A program made the position numbers and the translations under genes. This document shows, piece by piece, positions 17,301-24,615 of a stretch of DNA of 57,660 bases. Source of the DNA: JACKCP01 sp034007295. Its GTDB lineage: Bacteria; Desulfobacterota; Desulfobacteria; Desulfobacterales; JACKCP01. The stretch lies in contig JAVERC010000020.1 of NCBI GenBank assembly GCA_034007295.1, forward strand, positions 1 to 57,660, in the 5' to 3' direction. Below the pieces are notes generated by a model. It was not told the DNA's origin, did not search any database, and saw only the letters and a program-made list of their open reading frames with translations. Position 1 is the first letter of the stretch. Each line of letters opens with the position of its first letter.

Positions 17301-18394
17301 AAAACAAAGAATATTTTAACATAGTAATTGCAGGCGGTGGAACAGGAGGGCATCTTTATCCTGGTATAGCCATAGCTGATGAGTTTGTATTGCAAAACAA
17401 AAAAAACCAGATTTTATTTTTAAATACAGGAAACAAAATAGAAGAAAAAATTTTATCTAACGAACCATATGCTTCTTTATCAATAAAATCAGGGAAATTT
17501 GTAAATCAAACTTTTTTTAATAAAATAAAAAGTATTTTTACTATTTTATCTTCAATTTTAAAGGCATCTGAAGAACTTGATAAATTCAAGGCAGATGCAG
17601 TAATAGGCGTAGGCGGATATGTTGGCGTTCCTGTAATTATAGCTGCCTGGCTTAAAAATATTCCTGTTTTTATTCAGGAGCAAAATTCTGTTGCAGGAAA
17701 ATCAAATAAACTTTTTTCATATATTGCCAAATTAAATTTTGTTTCCTTTGAAAATACAAAGCTTGGGCCCAAAAAAAAGAGATTTTTTACAGGCAACCCG
17801 GTTAGACAAAAAATAGCTGAAAATATTAAAGAAAAAAATAATAATGCACCCTTTACAATTTTCATTACCGGAGGAAGCCAGGGATCAAAAGCAATAAATA
17901 ACGCTGTAATTGAAAGCTTTGAATACATAAATAAAATTGAAAATTTTCTTTTTATACATCAGACAGGAGAACCCTTTTTTGAAATAATTGAAAAAAAATA
18001 CAGGGAACAAAATATCAATTGTGAGGTTTTACCTTTTTTTAAAAACATTTCTGATATTTACAAAAAAACAGATTTAATTGTTTCCAGAGCTGGTGCTTCA
18101 ACTCTTTCAGAAATATCAGCTGCTGGAATACCGGCAATTTTTATTCCCTACCCTTATGCAACCCATAACCATCAGTTCCATAACTGTATTGAATTTCAAA
18201 ATAAAGGTGCTGCTGTTGTTATTGAAGAAAAAGACCTTTCAGGAGAAAAACTTGCTCAAGCTATTAATCAATTTTATGAAAATAAAGCTATTCTTGATTT
18301 AATGGCAAAAAAAATGAAGGAGCAGTCTAATCCATTTGCTGCAAATAAAATTTATAATTTAATAAAAGGGAAACTAAGTACAGATCATGTTTGA
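17297..18394 (+). CDS. murG: UDP-GlcNAc:lipid I N-acetylglucosaminyltransferase MurG
   Basis: Peripheral membrane GT-B enzyme that converts lipid I to lipid II. The 365-residue protein has the N-terminal loop IAGGGTGGHLYPG (11-23), VGVGGYVGVP, QEQNSVAGKSN, the FITGGSQGSKAINN loop of the C-domain, and the UDP-GlcNAc segment SRAGASTLSEISAAGIPAIFIPYP. ATGA overlap with ftsW; overlaps murC by eight bases. Confidence 0.97.
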   Translation: MKNKEYFNIVIAGGGTGGHLYPGIAIADEFVLQNKKNQILFLNTGNKIEEKILSNEPYASLSIKSGKFVNQTFFNKIKSIFTILSSILKASEELDKFKADAVIGVGGYVGVPVIIAAWLKNIPVFIQEQNSVAGKSNKLFSYIAKLNFVSFENTKLGPKKKRFFTGNPVRQKIAENIKEKNNNAPFTIFITGGSQGSKAINNAVIESFEYINKIENFLFIHQTGEPFFEIIEKKYREQNINCEVLPFFKNISDIYKKTDLIVSRAGASTLSEISAAGIPAIFIPYPYATHNHQFHNCIEFQNKGAAVVIEEKDLSGEKLAQAINQFYENKAILDLMAKKMKEQSNPFAANKIYNLIKGKLSTDHV

Positions 18395-19763
18395 CAAGTC
18401 ATATCATATTCATCTTGTTGGGATAGGCGGAATTGGAATGAGCAGTATTGCTGAAATTTTACTTGCCCAGGGCTATAATGTTTCAGGGTCTGATTTAATT
18501 GAAAACAGCAATACCAAAAGGCTTAAGCAGCTTGGGGGCAATATTTTCATTGGACATGAAGAAAAAAATGCCAAAGATAGTGATGTTGTAGTTATTTCAT
18601 CTGCTGTTCCAGATTCAAACCCCGAAATAATCTATGCCAGAGAAAAAGGAATTCCAGTTATTCCCAGGGCAGAAATGCTTGCCGAACTAATGCGGCTTAA
18701 GTACGGCGTTGCAATCGCAGGAGCACACGGCAAAACAACAACAACATCTCTTGTTTCAGAAATTTTAATTGAAGGAAAAATTGATCCTACAATAATTATA
18801 GGCGGAAAATTAAAAAGGCTTGGAACAAATGCAAGATATGGGCTTGGTACTTTTCTTGTTGCTGAAGCAGATGAATCTGACGGATCTTTTCTTAAAATGA
18901 CTCCATCATTTTCAATAGTTACAAATATTGACAGAGAACATCTTGATTACTATGAAAGCATTGATAATATTAAAAAAGATTTTTTACAATTTATCAATAA
19001 AACACCTTTTTACGGGATGAGCATAATCTGTCTTGACAATGAATATATCCAGGACATAATACCTGAAATAAAAAAAAGATATATAACCTACGGCCTTCAA
19101 AAACAGGCTGATTTCAGAGCTAAAAATATAGTTTTTTCAAATCTTAAAAGCTATTTTGACGTTGAATACAAAGGTGAGCTTAAAGGAAAAATAAATCTAA
19201 ACCTGCCTGGTGAACACAATGTTTCAAACGCCCTTGGAGCAATAGCACTTGGATGCCAGCTTGATATTCCTTTCAAAACAATTCAGGATGCACTTGAAAA
19301 AATTTCAGGAGTTCAAAGACGAATTGAAATTAAATACGAATACAAAAACCTTGTTGTAATTGATGATTACGGACATCATCCAACAGAAATTCAAACAACC
19401 TTAAAAACAATTAGAAAAGCCTATCCCGAAAAAATAATTACAGTTGTTTTTCAACCCCACAGATATTCAAGAACAAAATCTCTTTTTGAAGATTTTACAA
19501 GATCTTTTTATGAAAGTGACAGGCTTGCTGTAATGCCGATTTATCCTGCCGGGGAAAAAGAAATTAAGGGAATAGATAATTATTTTCTTTGCGAAGGCAT
19601 AAAAAAACACGGCCATAAAAACGTAAATGCCTTTTCAAGTGAAAAGGAAGTTTTTGATTTCCTTAGAGACTTAAAAAATGAAAATGCCGTACTTCTTACA
19701 CTTGGTGCAGGAAACATAAACAAACTTGGTGAAAAGTATATATCGGAGTTTTTAAATGCTTGA
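18387..19763 (+). CDS. murC: UDP-MurNAc:L-alanine ligase MurC
   Basis: Adds the first stem amino acid. The 458-residue ligase has the N-domain IHLVGIGGIGMSSIAEIL, the ATP loop AGAHGKTTTTS (111-121), EADESDGSFL, TNIDREHLDYY, PGEHNVSNALGAIAL, the C-domain IDDYGHHPTEI and FQPHRYSRT. All match the family and the length is standard. It overlaps murG and murB by eight bases each. Confidence 0.97.
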   Translation: MFDKSYHIHLVGIGGIGMSSIAEILLAQGYNVSGSDLIENSNTKRLKQLGGNIFIGHEEKNAKDSDVVVISSAVPDSNPEIIYAREKGIPVIPRAEMLAELMRLKYGVAIAGAHGKTTTTSLVSEILIEGKIDPTIIIGGKLKRLGTNARYGLGTFLVAEADESDGSFLKMTPSFSIVTNIDREHLDYYESIDNIKKDFLQFINKTPFYGMSIICLDNEYIQDIIPEIKKRYITYGLQKQADFRAKNIVFSNLKSYFDVEYKGELKGKINLNLPGEHNVSNALGAIALGCQLDIPFKTIQDALEKISGVQRRIEIKYEYKNLVVIDDYGHHPTEIQTTLKTIRKAYPEKIITVVFQPHRYSRTKSLFEDFTRSFYESDRLAVMPIYPAGEKEIKGIDNYFLCEGIKKHGHKNVNAFSSEKEVFDFLRDLKNENAVLLTLGAGNINKLGEKYISEFLNA

Positions 19764-20673
19764 AAAAGAGATATTTAACCTTGGATTTAGAGGCAATATT
19801 TCTTCCAATATAAATATTGGAGAAAAAACCGCCTTTAAAACAAAAAGCCTGGCAAATTTTTTTATTGAGCCGGCTGATGAAAAATCTCTTTCAATTATTT
19901 TAAAACACTTAAAAACAAAAAAAGAAAATTTTTTTGTACTTGGTGGAGGCAACAACACATTAATAAATGAAAACGGAATTAAAATTGTTGTATGCTTAAA
20001 AAAATTTTTCAATAATTTTAAAATATTACAACAAAATAATGAAGAAATTTATTTAACTATCGAGTCTGGAGCCATGCTTCCTAAAATTTGCTGGCATTGT
20101 GCAATAAAAGGATATTCAGGCTTAAATGCCCTCATAGGAATTCCAGGAACAATCGGGGGTGCTGTTTTTATGAATGCCGGCACAACTAAAGGAACTATTT
20201 TTTCGCTCATAGAAAAAATTAACATAATGGATTTTAACGGAGACAAATATTTTTTAAATAAAAAAGAAATAAATCCCTCATATAGAAAAATACAACTTAA
20301 CAATATCAAAGATTTTATTATACTTGACTGCACTTTAAAACTTAAAAAAAATAATGATGGAAAAACAATTAAAGAAGCAAAAGAATTTATGAAAGCAAGA
20401 AAAAACTCACAGCCAATAAAAGAAAAAAGCTGTGGCTGCTTTTTTAAAAATCCAGAAAATAATCTGCCGGCAGGAATGCTCATTGAAAAGGCTGGACTCA
20501 AAGGAAAAAGAATTGGAGGAGCTAAAATATCCGAAATTCATGCAAATTTTATAATAAACGAAAAAGACTGCTCTGCTTCAGATATTTTAAAGCTAAAAAA
20601 TTTTGTGCAGGAAGAAGTAAACAAAAAGTTCAAAGTAACACTTGAACCGGAGGTTAAAATTGTCGGAAGATAA
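19756..20673 (+). CDS. murB: UDP-N-acetylenolpyruvoylglucosamine reductase MurB
   Basis: FAD enzyme that reduces UDP-GlcNAc-enolpyruvate to UDP-MurNAc. The 305-residue protein lacks the extra loop of E. coli-type MurB and looks like the short type II form. FAD-binding motifs are FFVLGGGNNTLI (59-70) and ALIGIPGTIGGAVFMNAG (125-142); LEPEVKIVG closes the protein. The active-site loop reads SCGCFFKNP (225-233), so position 228 is Cys where the catalytic proton donor is usually Ser (GSxFKNP). CGGAG precedes the start. Confidence 0.95.
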   Translation: MLEKEIFNLGFRGNISSNINIGEKTAFKTKSLANFFIEPADEKSLSIILKHLKTKKENFFVLGGGNNTLINENGIKIVVCLKKFFNNFKILQQNNEEIYLTIESGAMLPKICWHCAIKGYSGLNALIGIPGTIGGAVFMNAGTTKGTIFSLIEKINIMDFNGDKYFLNKKEINPSYRKIQLNNIKDFIILDCTLKLKKNNDGKTIKEAKEFMKARKNSQPIKEKSCGCFFKNPENNLPAGMLIEKAGLKGKRIGGAKISEIHANFIINEKDCSASDILKLKNFVQEEVNKKFKVTLEPEVKIVGR

Positions 20674-21427
20674 AAATATTGACACAAGAATTCCAAACTG
20701 GAAAAAAATTATTTATTTTTTTTCACATGCAGTTTTTATTTTTATGCTTGGGACTTGTTTTATTTTTGCTCATGACATGGTAACCAAATCAAATGACTTT
20801 TCAATTAGACAAATTAATATTAAAGGGAATAACCATCTAAATAATGAAGAGATTTGCAAAATTGCCGGAATTAATGTAAATGATAATATTTTCAATATAA
20901 ATATTTCCATTTTAAGAGCAAAACTTGAAAACAATCTCTGGATAAAAAAAGCAAAAGTTAAAAGAATTCTTCCAGATACAGTTGAAATTGATATAAATGA
21001 AGAAATACCTTGTGCAAAAATCAATTTCAAAGACACTTATATTTTGAATTTTCAGGGAAATTTGTTTAAAAAATATGAAAAAAAGGATGCCTTATTTGAT
21101 ATTCCCGAAATAACTGGACTTAATTATATTGATTTAAGCAAAAAAAATTATTTTTTTTGCCTTGCAATTGATATAGCAAAACAAAAAAATTTTTTCAAAA
21201 AAAAAAATTTCACAATCCATCTTGATAAAGATATGGGAATAACTTTATTTAATGCTGGTGATTTTAATGAAATTATTATTGGTTTTAATGAGTTTGAAGG
21301 AATAATAAAAAATTTAAATTTAGTAAAATACTATATAAACCAAAAATTCAATGACATAAAAATCGAAAAAATTGATTTATCAAATAAAAACCGGGTAATT
21401 TTGAAACCCTTTCCTGCTATGGGCTAA
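20660..21427 (+). CDS. ftsQ: Cell division protein FtsQ
   Basis: A bitopic protein of about 255 residues. A cytoplasmic tail is followed by a membrane anchor (about 20-40, YFFSHAVFIFMLGTCFIFAH). Then comes a POTRA domain (IRQINIKGNNHLNNEEI, LRAKLENNLWIKKAKVKR, PDTVEIDINEEIPCAKI) and a less conserved beta domain. FtsQ recruits FtsB/FtsL to the divisome. The TTG at 20660 is chosen because GGAGG lies six bases ahead. The upstream TTG at 20642 has no such site. Overlaps murB by fourteen bases. Confidence 0.9.
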   Translation: MSEDKNIDTRIPNWKKIIYFFSHAVFIFMLGTCFIFAHDMVTKSNDFSIRQINIKGNNHLNNEEICKIAGINVNDNIFNINISILRAKLENNLWIKKAKVKRILPDTVEIDINEEIPCAKINFKDTYILNFQGNLFKKYEKKDALFDIPEITGLNYIDLSKKNYFFCLAIDIAKQKNFFKKKNFTIHLDKDMGITLFNAGDFNEIIIGFNEFEGIIKNLNLVKYYINQKFNDIKIEKIDLSNKNRVILKPFPAMG

Positions 21428-21442
21428 AAGAAGGAGGAAAAA

Positions 21443-22672
21443 TTGGCACACAAAGGTGAAATAATTGTAGGTTTAGATATTGGCACAACAAAAGTCAGAG
21501 CTGTTGTAGGAGAGGTAATAAATAACGAGGTTCAGATTATAGGGATTGGAGAGGAAAATTCTACTGGAATAAAAAAAGGTGCAATTGTTGATATTACCTC
21601 AACAGTAAACGCCATAAAAAGAGCGGTTGATGAAGCAGAAATTATGGCAGACTGCGAAATATCAGAAGTTTATGCAGGTATTTCAGGACAGCATATTAAA
21701 GGATACTCCGGAACCGGAGTAATAATGACAAATAACAGTGAAATAAAAAAAGATGATATAGAAAGGGTTATTGAACAGGCCACTGCCCTTATATCATCAA
21801 AAACTCTTCAAAAAGATTCTGAAATAATTCATGTTTTACCCCAGGAGTTTATTGTAAATGAACAGCATGGTATACAAAACCCCGTAGGAATGGCAGGTGG
21901 AACACTTGAAGTTAAAGTTCATCTTGTTTCCGGGCCATCAAGCTTTATCCAAAATATTTACAAATGTGTGCATAATGCAGATATGGAAGTAAGAAAAATA
22001 GTACTTGAACCCCTTGCAGCAGCAAGTGCTGTACTTACAGATGAAGAAAAAGAGCATGGCGTTGCTCTAATTGACCTTGGTGGAAGCTCAGCTGATATGT
22101 CAATTTTTTCAGGTGGAAACATAAAATATACCTATATACTTCCAATCGGTGGAAATACTCTTACAAAAGACATTTCAATAGTAATGGGAACAACCGTTCA
22201 TGATGCAGAAGAACTGAAAATCAAACAAGGTGAATGCATATCTGCACACATAGATGCTGATGAACTTATAAAAATTCCTTCAATGAGTAAAAAAGAAGGC
22301 AATGAAACCCACAGACAAATTTTGTGTGAAGTACTTGAAAAAAGAACTGAAGAAATTTTCTCCCTTTTATATGACGAAATTTACAGGGCAGGAATGCAGG
22401 ATGAAATTTCGTCAGGATTTGTTATAACCGGCGGAACTGCAAACATGAAAGGAATTACAGAACTTGCTGAATCTATTTTAAATGCACCGGTTAGAATAGG
22501 CAAGCCCTCAAACCTTAACGGTTTAACTGAGATGGTTAACAAACCAGAATTTGCAACAGCTGCAGGACTTGTCAAATACGGTGCAAAAGAAATCAGTGAG
22601 CATGGACTGACCCAAAAGAAAAAAAACAAGGCAACAAAAGTTTTCCAACAAATAATAGACTGGTTTAAATAA
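21443..22672 (+). CDS. ftsA: Cell division actin-like protein FtsA
   Basis: Actin-family protein that tethers FtsZ to the membrane. The 409-residue protein begins EIIVGLDIGTTKVRAVVGEV (phosphate-1 loop), carries the 1C subdomain (SEVYAGISGQHIKGYSGTGV), ALIDLGGSSADMSIF (phosphate-2), GFVITGGTANMKGI (adenosine), and ends with an amphipathic helix, FQQIIDWFK, for membrane binding. The start codon is TTG at 21443, fixed by a perfect AAGGAGG five bases upstream. Confidence 0.96.
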   Translation: MAHKGEIIVGLDIGTTKVRAVVGEVINNEVQIIGIGEENSTGIKKGAIVDITSTVNAIKRAVDEAEIMADCEISEVYAGISGQHIKGYSGTGVIMTNNSEIKKDDIERVIEQATALISSKTLQKDSEIIHVLPQEFIVNEQHGIQNPVGMAGGTLEVKVHLVSGPSSFIQNIYKCVHNADMEVRKIVLEPLAAASAVLTDEEKEHGVALIDLGGSSADMSIFSGGNIKYTYILPIGGNTLTKDISIVMGTTVHDAEELKIKQGECISAHIDADELIKIPSMSKKEGNETHRQILCEVLEKRTEEIFSLLYDEIYRAGMQDEISSGFVITGGTANMKGITELAESILNAPVRIGKPSNLNGLTEMVNKPEFATAAGLVKYGAKEISEHGLTQKKKNKATKVFQQIIDWFK

Positions 22673-22706
22673 AAAAACAAAACGGCTCATATATAAGGAG
22701 GCAATC

Positions 22707-23993
22707 ATGAATTTTTCATATGTAGAAAATGAAACTGCTGCCAAGCTGAAAATAATCGGTGTCGGCGGAGCCGGCGGAAACGCAGTTAACAATATGATCG
22801 AGTCTGAACTTGAAGGAGTAAGATTTATTGTAGCAAACACAGATGGCCAAGATCTTGAAAAATCAAAAGCTCCTGTAAAACTTCAAATTGGAACAACCAC
22901 CACTCTTGGCCTTGGTGCAGGTGCCGATCCCCAAAAAGGAAAACAGTCTGCACTTGAAAGTGCTGATGCAATAAGAGAAGCACTTAAAGATGCACATATG
23001 GTTTTTATTGCTGCAGGACTTGGCGGAGGTACAGGAACAGGAGCTGCTCCTGTTGTTGCAAAAATTTGCAAAGAAATGAATATTCTCACTGTAGCTGTTG
23101 TAACAAAGCCTTTTTCATTTGAAGGCAAAAGAAGGAAGCAGCAGGCAGAGCAAGGTCTTGAAGAGTTAAGGGGAATGGTTGACACAGTAATTTCAATTCC
23201 TAATGACAAGCTTACTAAATTTGCTCCAAAAAATGCAACTGTAGTTGAAATGTTTAGAAAAGCAGATGAAATACTCCATCATTCTGTAAAAGGTATTTCA
23301 GATTTAATTTTTAAGCCAGGCCTTGTAAACCTGGATTTTGCAGATGTTAAAACAATAATGACTGATGCAGGAATTGCTCTTATGGGTATTGGAACTGCAT
23401 CTGGAGAAACAAGAGCTTCTGAAGCTGCTGAAAAAGCAATATCACATCCTCTTCTTGATGATATATCAATAAAAGGTGCAACGGGTATTCTTGTTAATAT
23501 AACTTCATCTGAAAATCTTGCCATGTCTGAACTTACCGAAGCAATGGATAGAATTTATCAGGATGCAGGGGAAAACGTCAATCTTATCTGGGGACAGGCT
23601 ATTGACGACAATTTAGAAGATGAAATCCAGATTACAGTCATTGCAACAGGTATTGAATCTGCAAAAACTGCTTCAAACGGCTTTGACAATGAATCTTTTT
23701 ATTCCAGAAGTAAAGCCAATACTCCTACAAGAGGGAGAATAAGACCTGCAACTTCAACCGAAATTTCTGACACATCTGATTTTAATTCAGAAAATATTGT
23801 CAAATACAGAAAACTAAGAAATGATCCGGTAATCAAATGCACAAGTAAAGTTGAAGGACAAGATACTCACTTCAACGAAGAAGAAAGAAACAAGTTTACA
23901 GAAATCCTTGATAAGCCTGCATTTTATAGGAATAAAGGCAAGATAAAAAATAAGCTTGATGTACCAACTTTTTTAAGAAAAGAAGCTGACTAA
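22707..23993 (+). CDS. ftsZ: Cell division tubulin homologue FtsZ
   Basis: Polymerising GTPase that forms the Z ring. The 428-residue protein has KIIGVGGAGGNAVNNM at the N-terminus, the tubulin signature GGGTGTGAAPVVA (near 107-119), the T7 loop NLDFADVKTIM, and a C-domain ending near residue 320. A variable linker follows, and the conserved C-terminal peptide LDVPTFLRK, which binds FtsA. AAGGAGG precedes the ATG. It is the last gene of the dcw operon; no strong terminator follows directly. Confidence 0.98.
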   Translation: MNFSYVENETAAKLKIIGVGGAGGNAVNNMIESELEGVRFIVANTDGQDLEKSKAPVKLQIGTTTTLGLGAGADPQKGKQSALESADAIREALKDAHMVFIAAGLGGGTGTGAAPVVAKICKEMNILTVAVVTKPFSFEGKRRKQQAEQGLEELRGMVDTVISIPNDKLTKFAPKNATVVEMFRKADEILHHSVKGISDLIFKPGLVNLDFADVKTIMTDAGIALMGIGTASGETRASEAAEKAISHPLLDDISIKGATGILVNITSSENLAMSELTEAMDRIYQDAGENVNLIWGQAIDDNLEDEIQITVIATGIESAKTASNGFDNESFYSRSKANTPTRGRIRPATSTEISDTSDFNSENIVKYRKLRNDPVIKCTSKVEGQDTHFNEEERNKFTEILDKPAFYRNKGKIKNKLDVPTFLRKEAD

Positions 23994-24049
23994 AATTGGG
24001 TTTGTTCAAATTCAATTTGATTTTAAAAATATTTAAGGTCAAACCTAAA

Positions 24050-24178
24050 AAAATTTTTTTGTTCACTTAAATAAAAATGGTAAATTTAAGTGTGCCAATA
24101 TTTATTTAAGGATTAAATTTGGAATCTGATTTCAAAACCGACAAAAAAATACTTAACTTTTTTAAAGCTTAATTAGCT
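24050..24178 (-). repeat. Dispersed MITE-like repeat, copy 4 (diverged)
   Basis: Blocks TTTTTTTGTTCACTT, AAGGATTAAATTTGGAATCTGA and CCGACAAAAAAATAC match the copy at 57535 in order and spacing. The CGAAAAC termini are eroded. Confidence 0.65.
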
Positions 24179-24230
24179 GTGTAACCCTTAAATTTCAAAT
24201 AAACCAACAGGCTTTTATGATAAAACAAAT

Positions 24231-24305
24231 TTCATTTCAGAGGATGTTTCAGGTAAAATTAGTATTTATTTCATTAAAAACCTGAAATCATCCATAAGAA
24301 ATGAA
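24231..24305. other. Long imperfect hairpin downstream of ftsZ
   Basis: TTCATTTC (24231-24238) pairs with GAAATGAA (24298-24305). Inside it GGATG-TTTCAGGT pairs with ACCTGAAATCATCC, giving about 20 base pairs with small internal loops around a 25-base AT-rich loop. No T-run follows, so it is not a standard terminator. It may be an RNA-stabilising structure, an attenuator or a decayed repeat. Confidence 0.55.
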
Positions 24306-24615
24306 TCCTCAATTTATAAAACCTTTTTTATATTTCACAGTTATAAAACAACAAAGGTATTAGTATTTATTTAAAGATTAATTAATTGATTTTACTTTTA
24401 TTTTTTTAAACTATAATCTATAGTTTAAGATTGAATCTTAAAGCAAATAATTTCCTAAACTGAGGATTTTTAAATTTTGTGCACCTACTTCATTAAGTTA
24501 AATCAGGAATAAATCTCAATATTCTTAAACAATTTGTAATTGCATATACAAAACAAAATACTCAATTTAGATCTTATATATAATTGGTTTTAAAACTCTA
24601 AACTGCAGAAAAAAT

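Larger units (their letters stand above)
23994..24615. other. 622-bp gap between ftsZ and the PAS/GAF gene
   Basis: No gene is evident. It contains a diverged dispersed repeat (about 24050-24178) and a long imperfect hairpin (24231-24305). The 13-mer TTAGTATTTATTT occurs twice, at about 24259 and 24360. AT-rich sequence up to 24615 must hold any promoter of the downstream gene, but no confident -35/-10 pair stands out. Confidence 0.6.
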
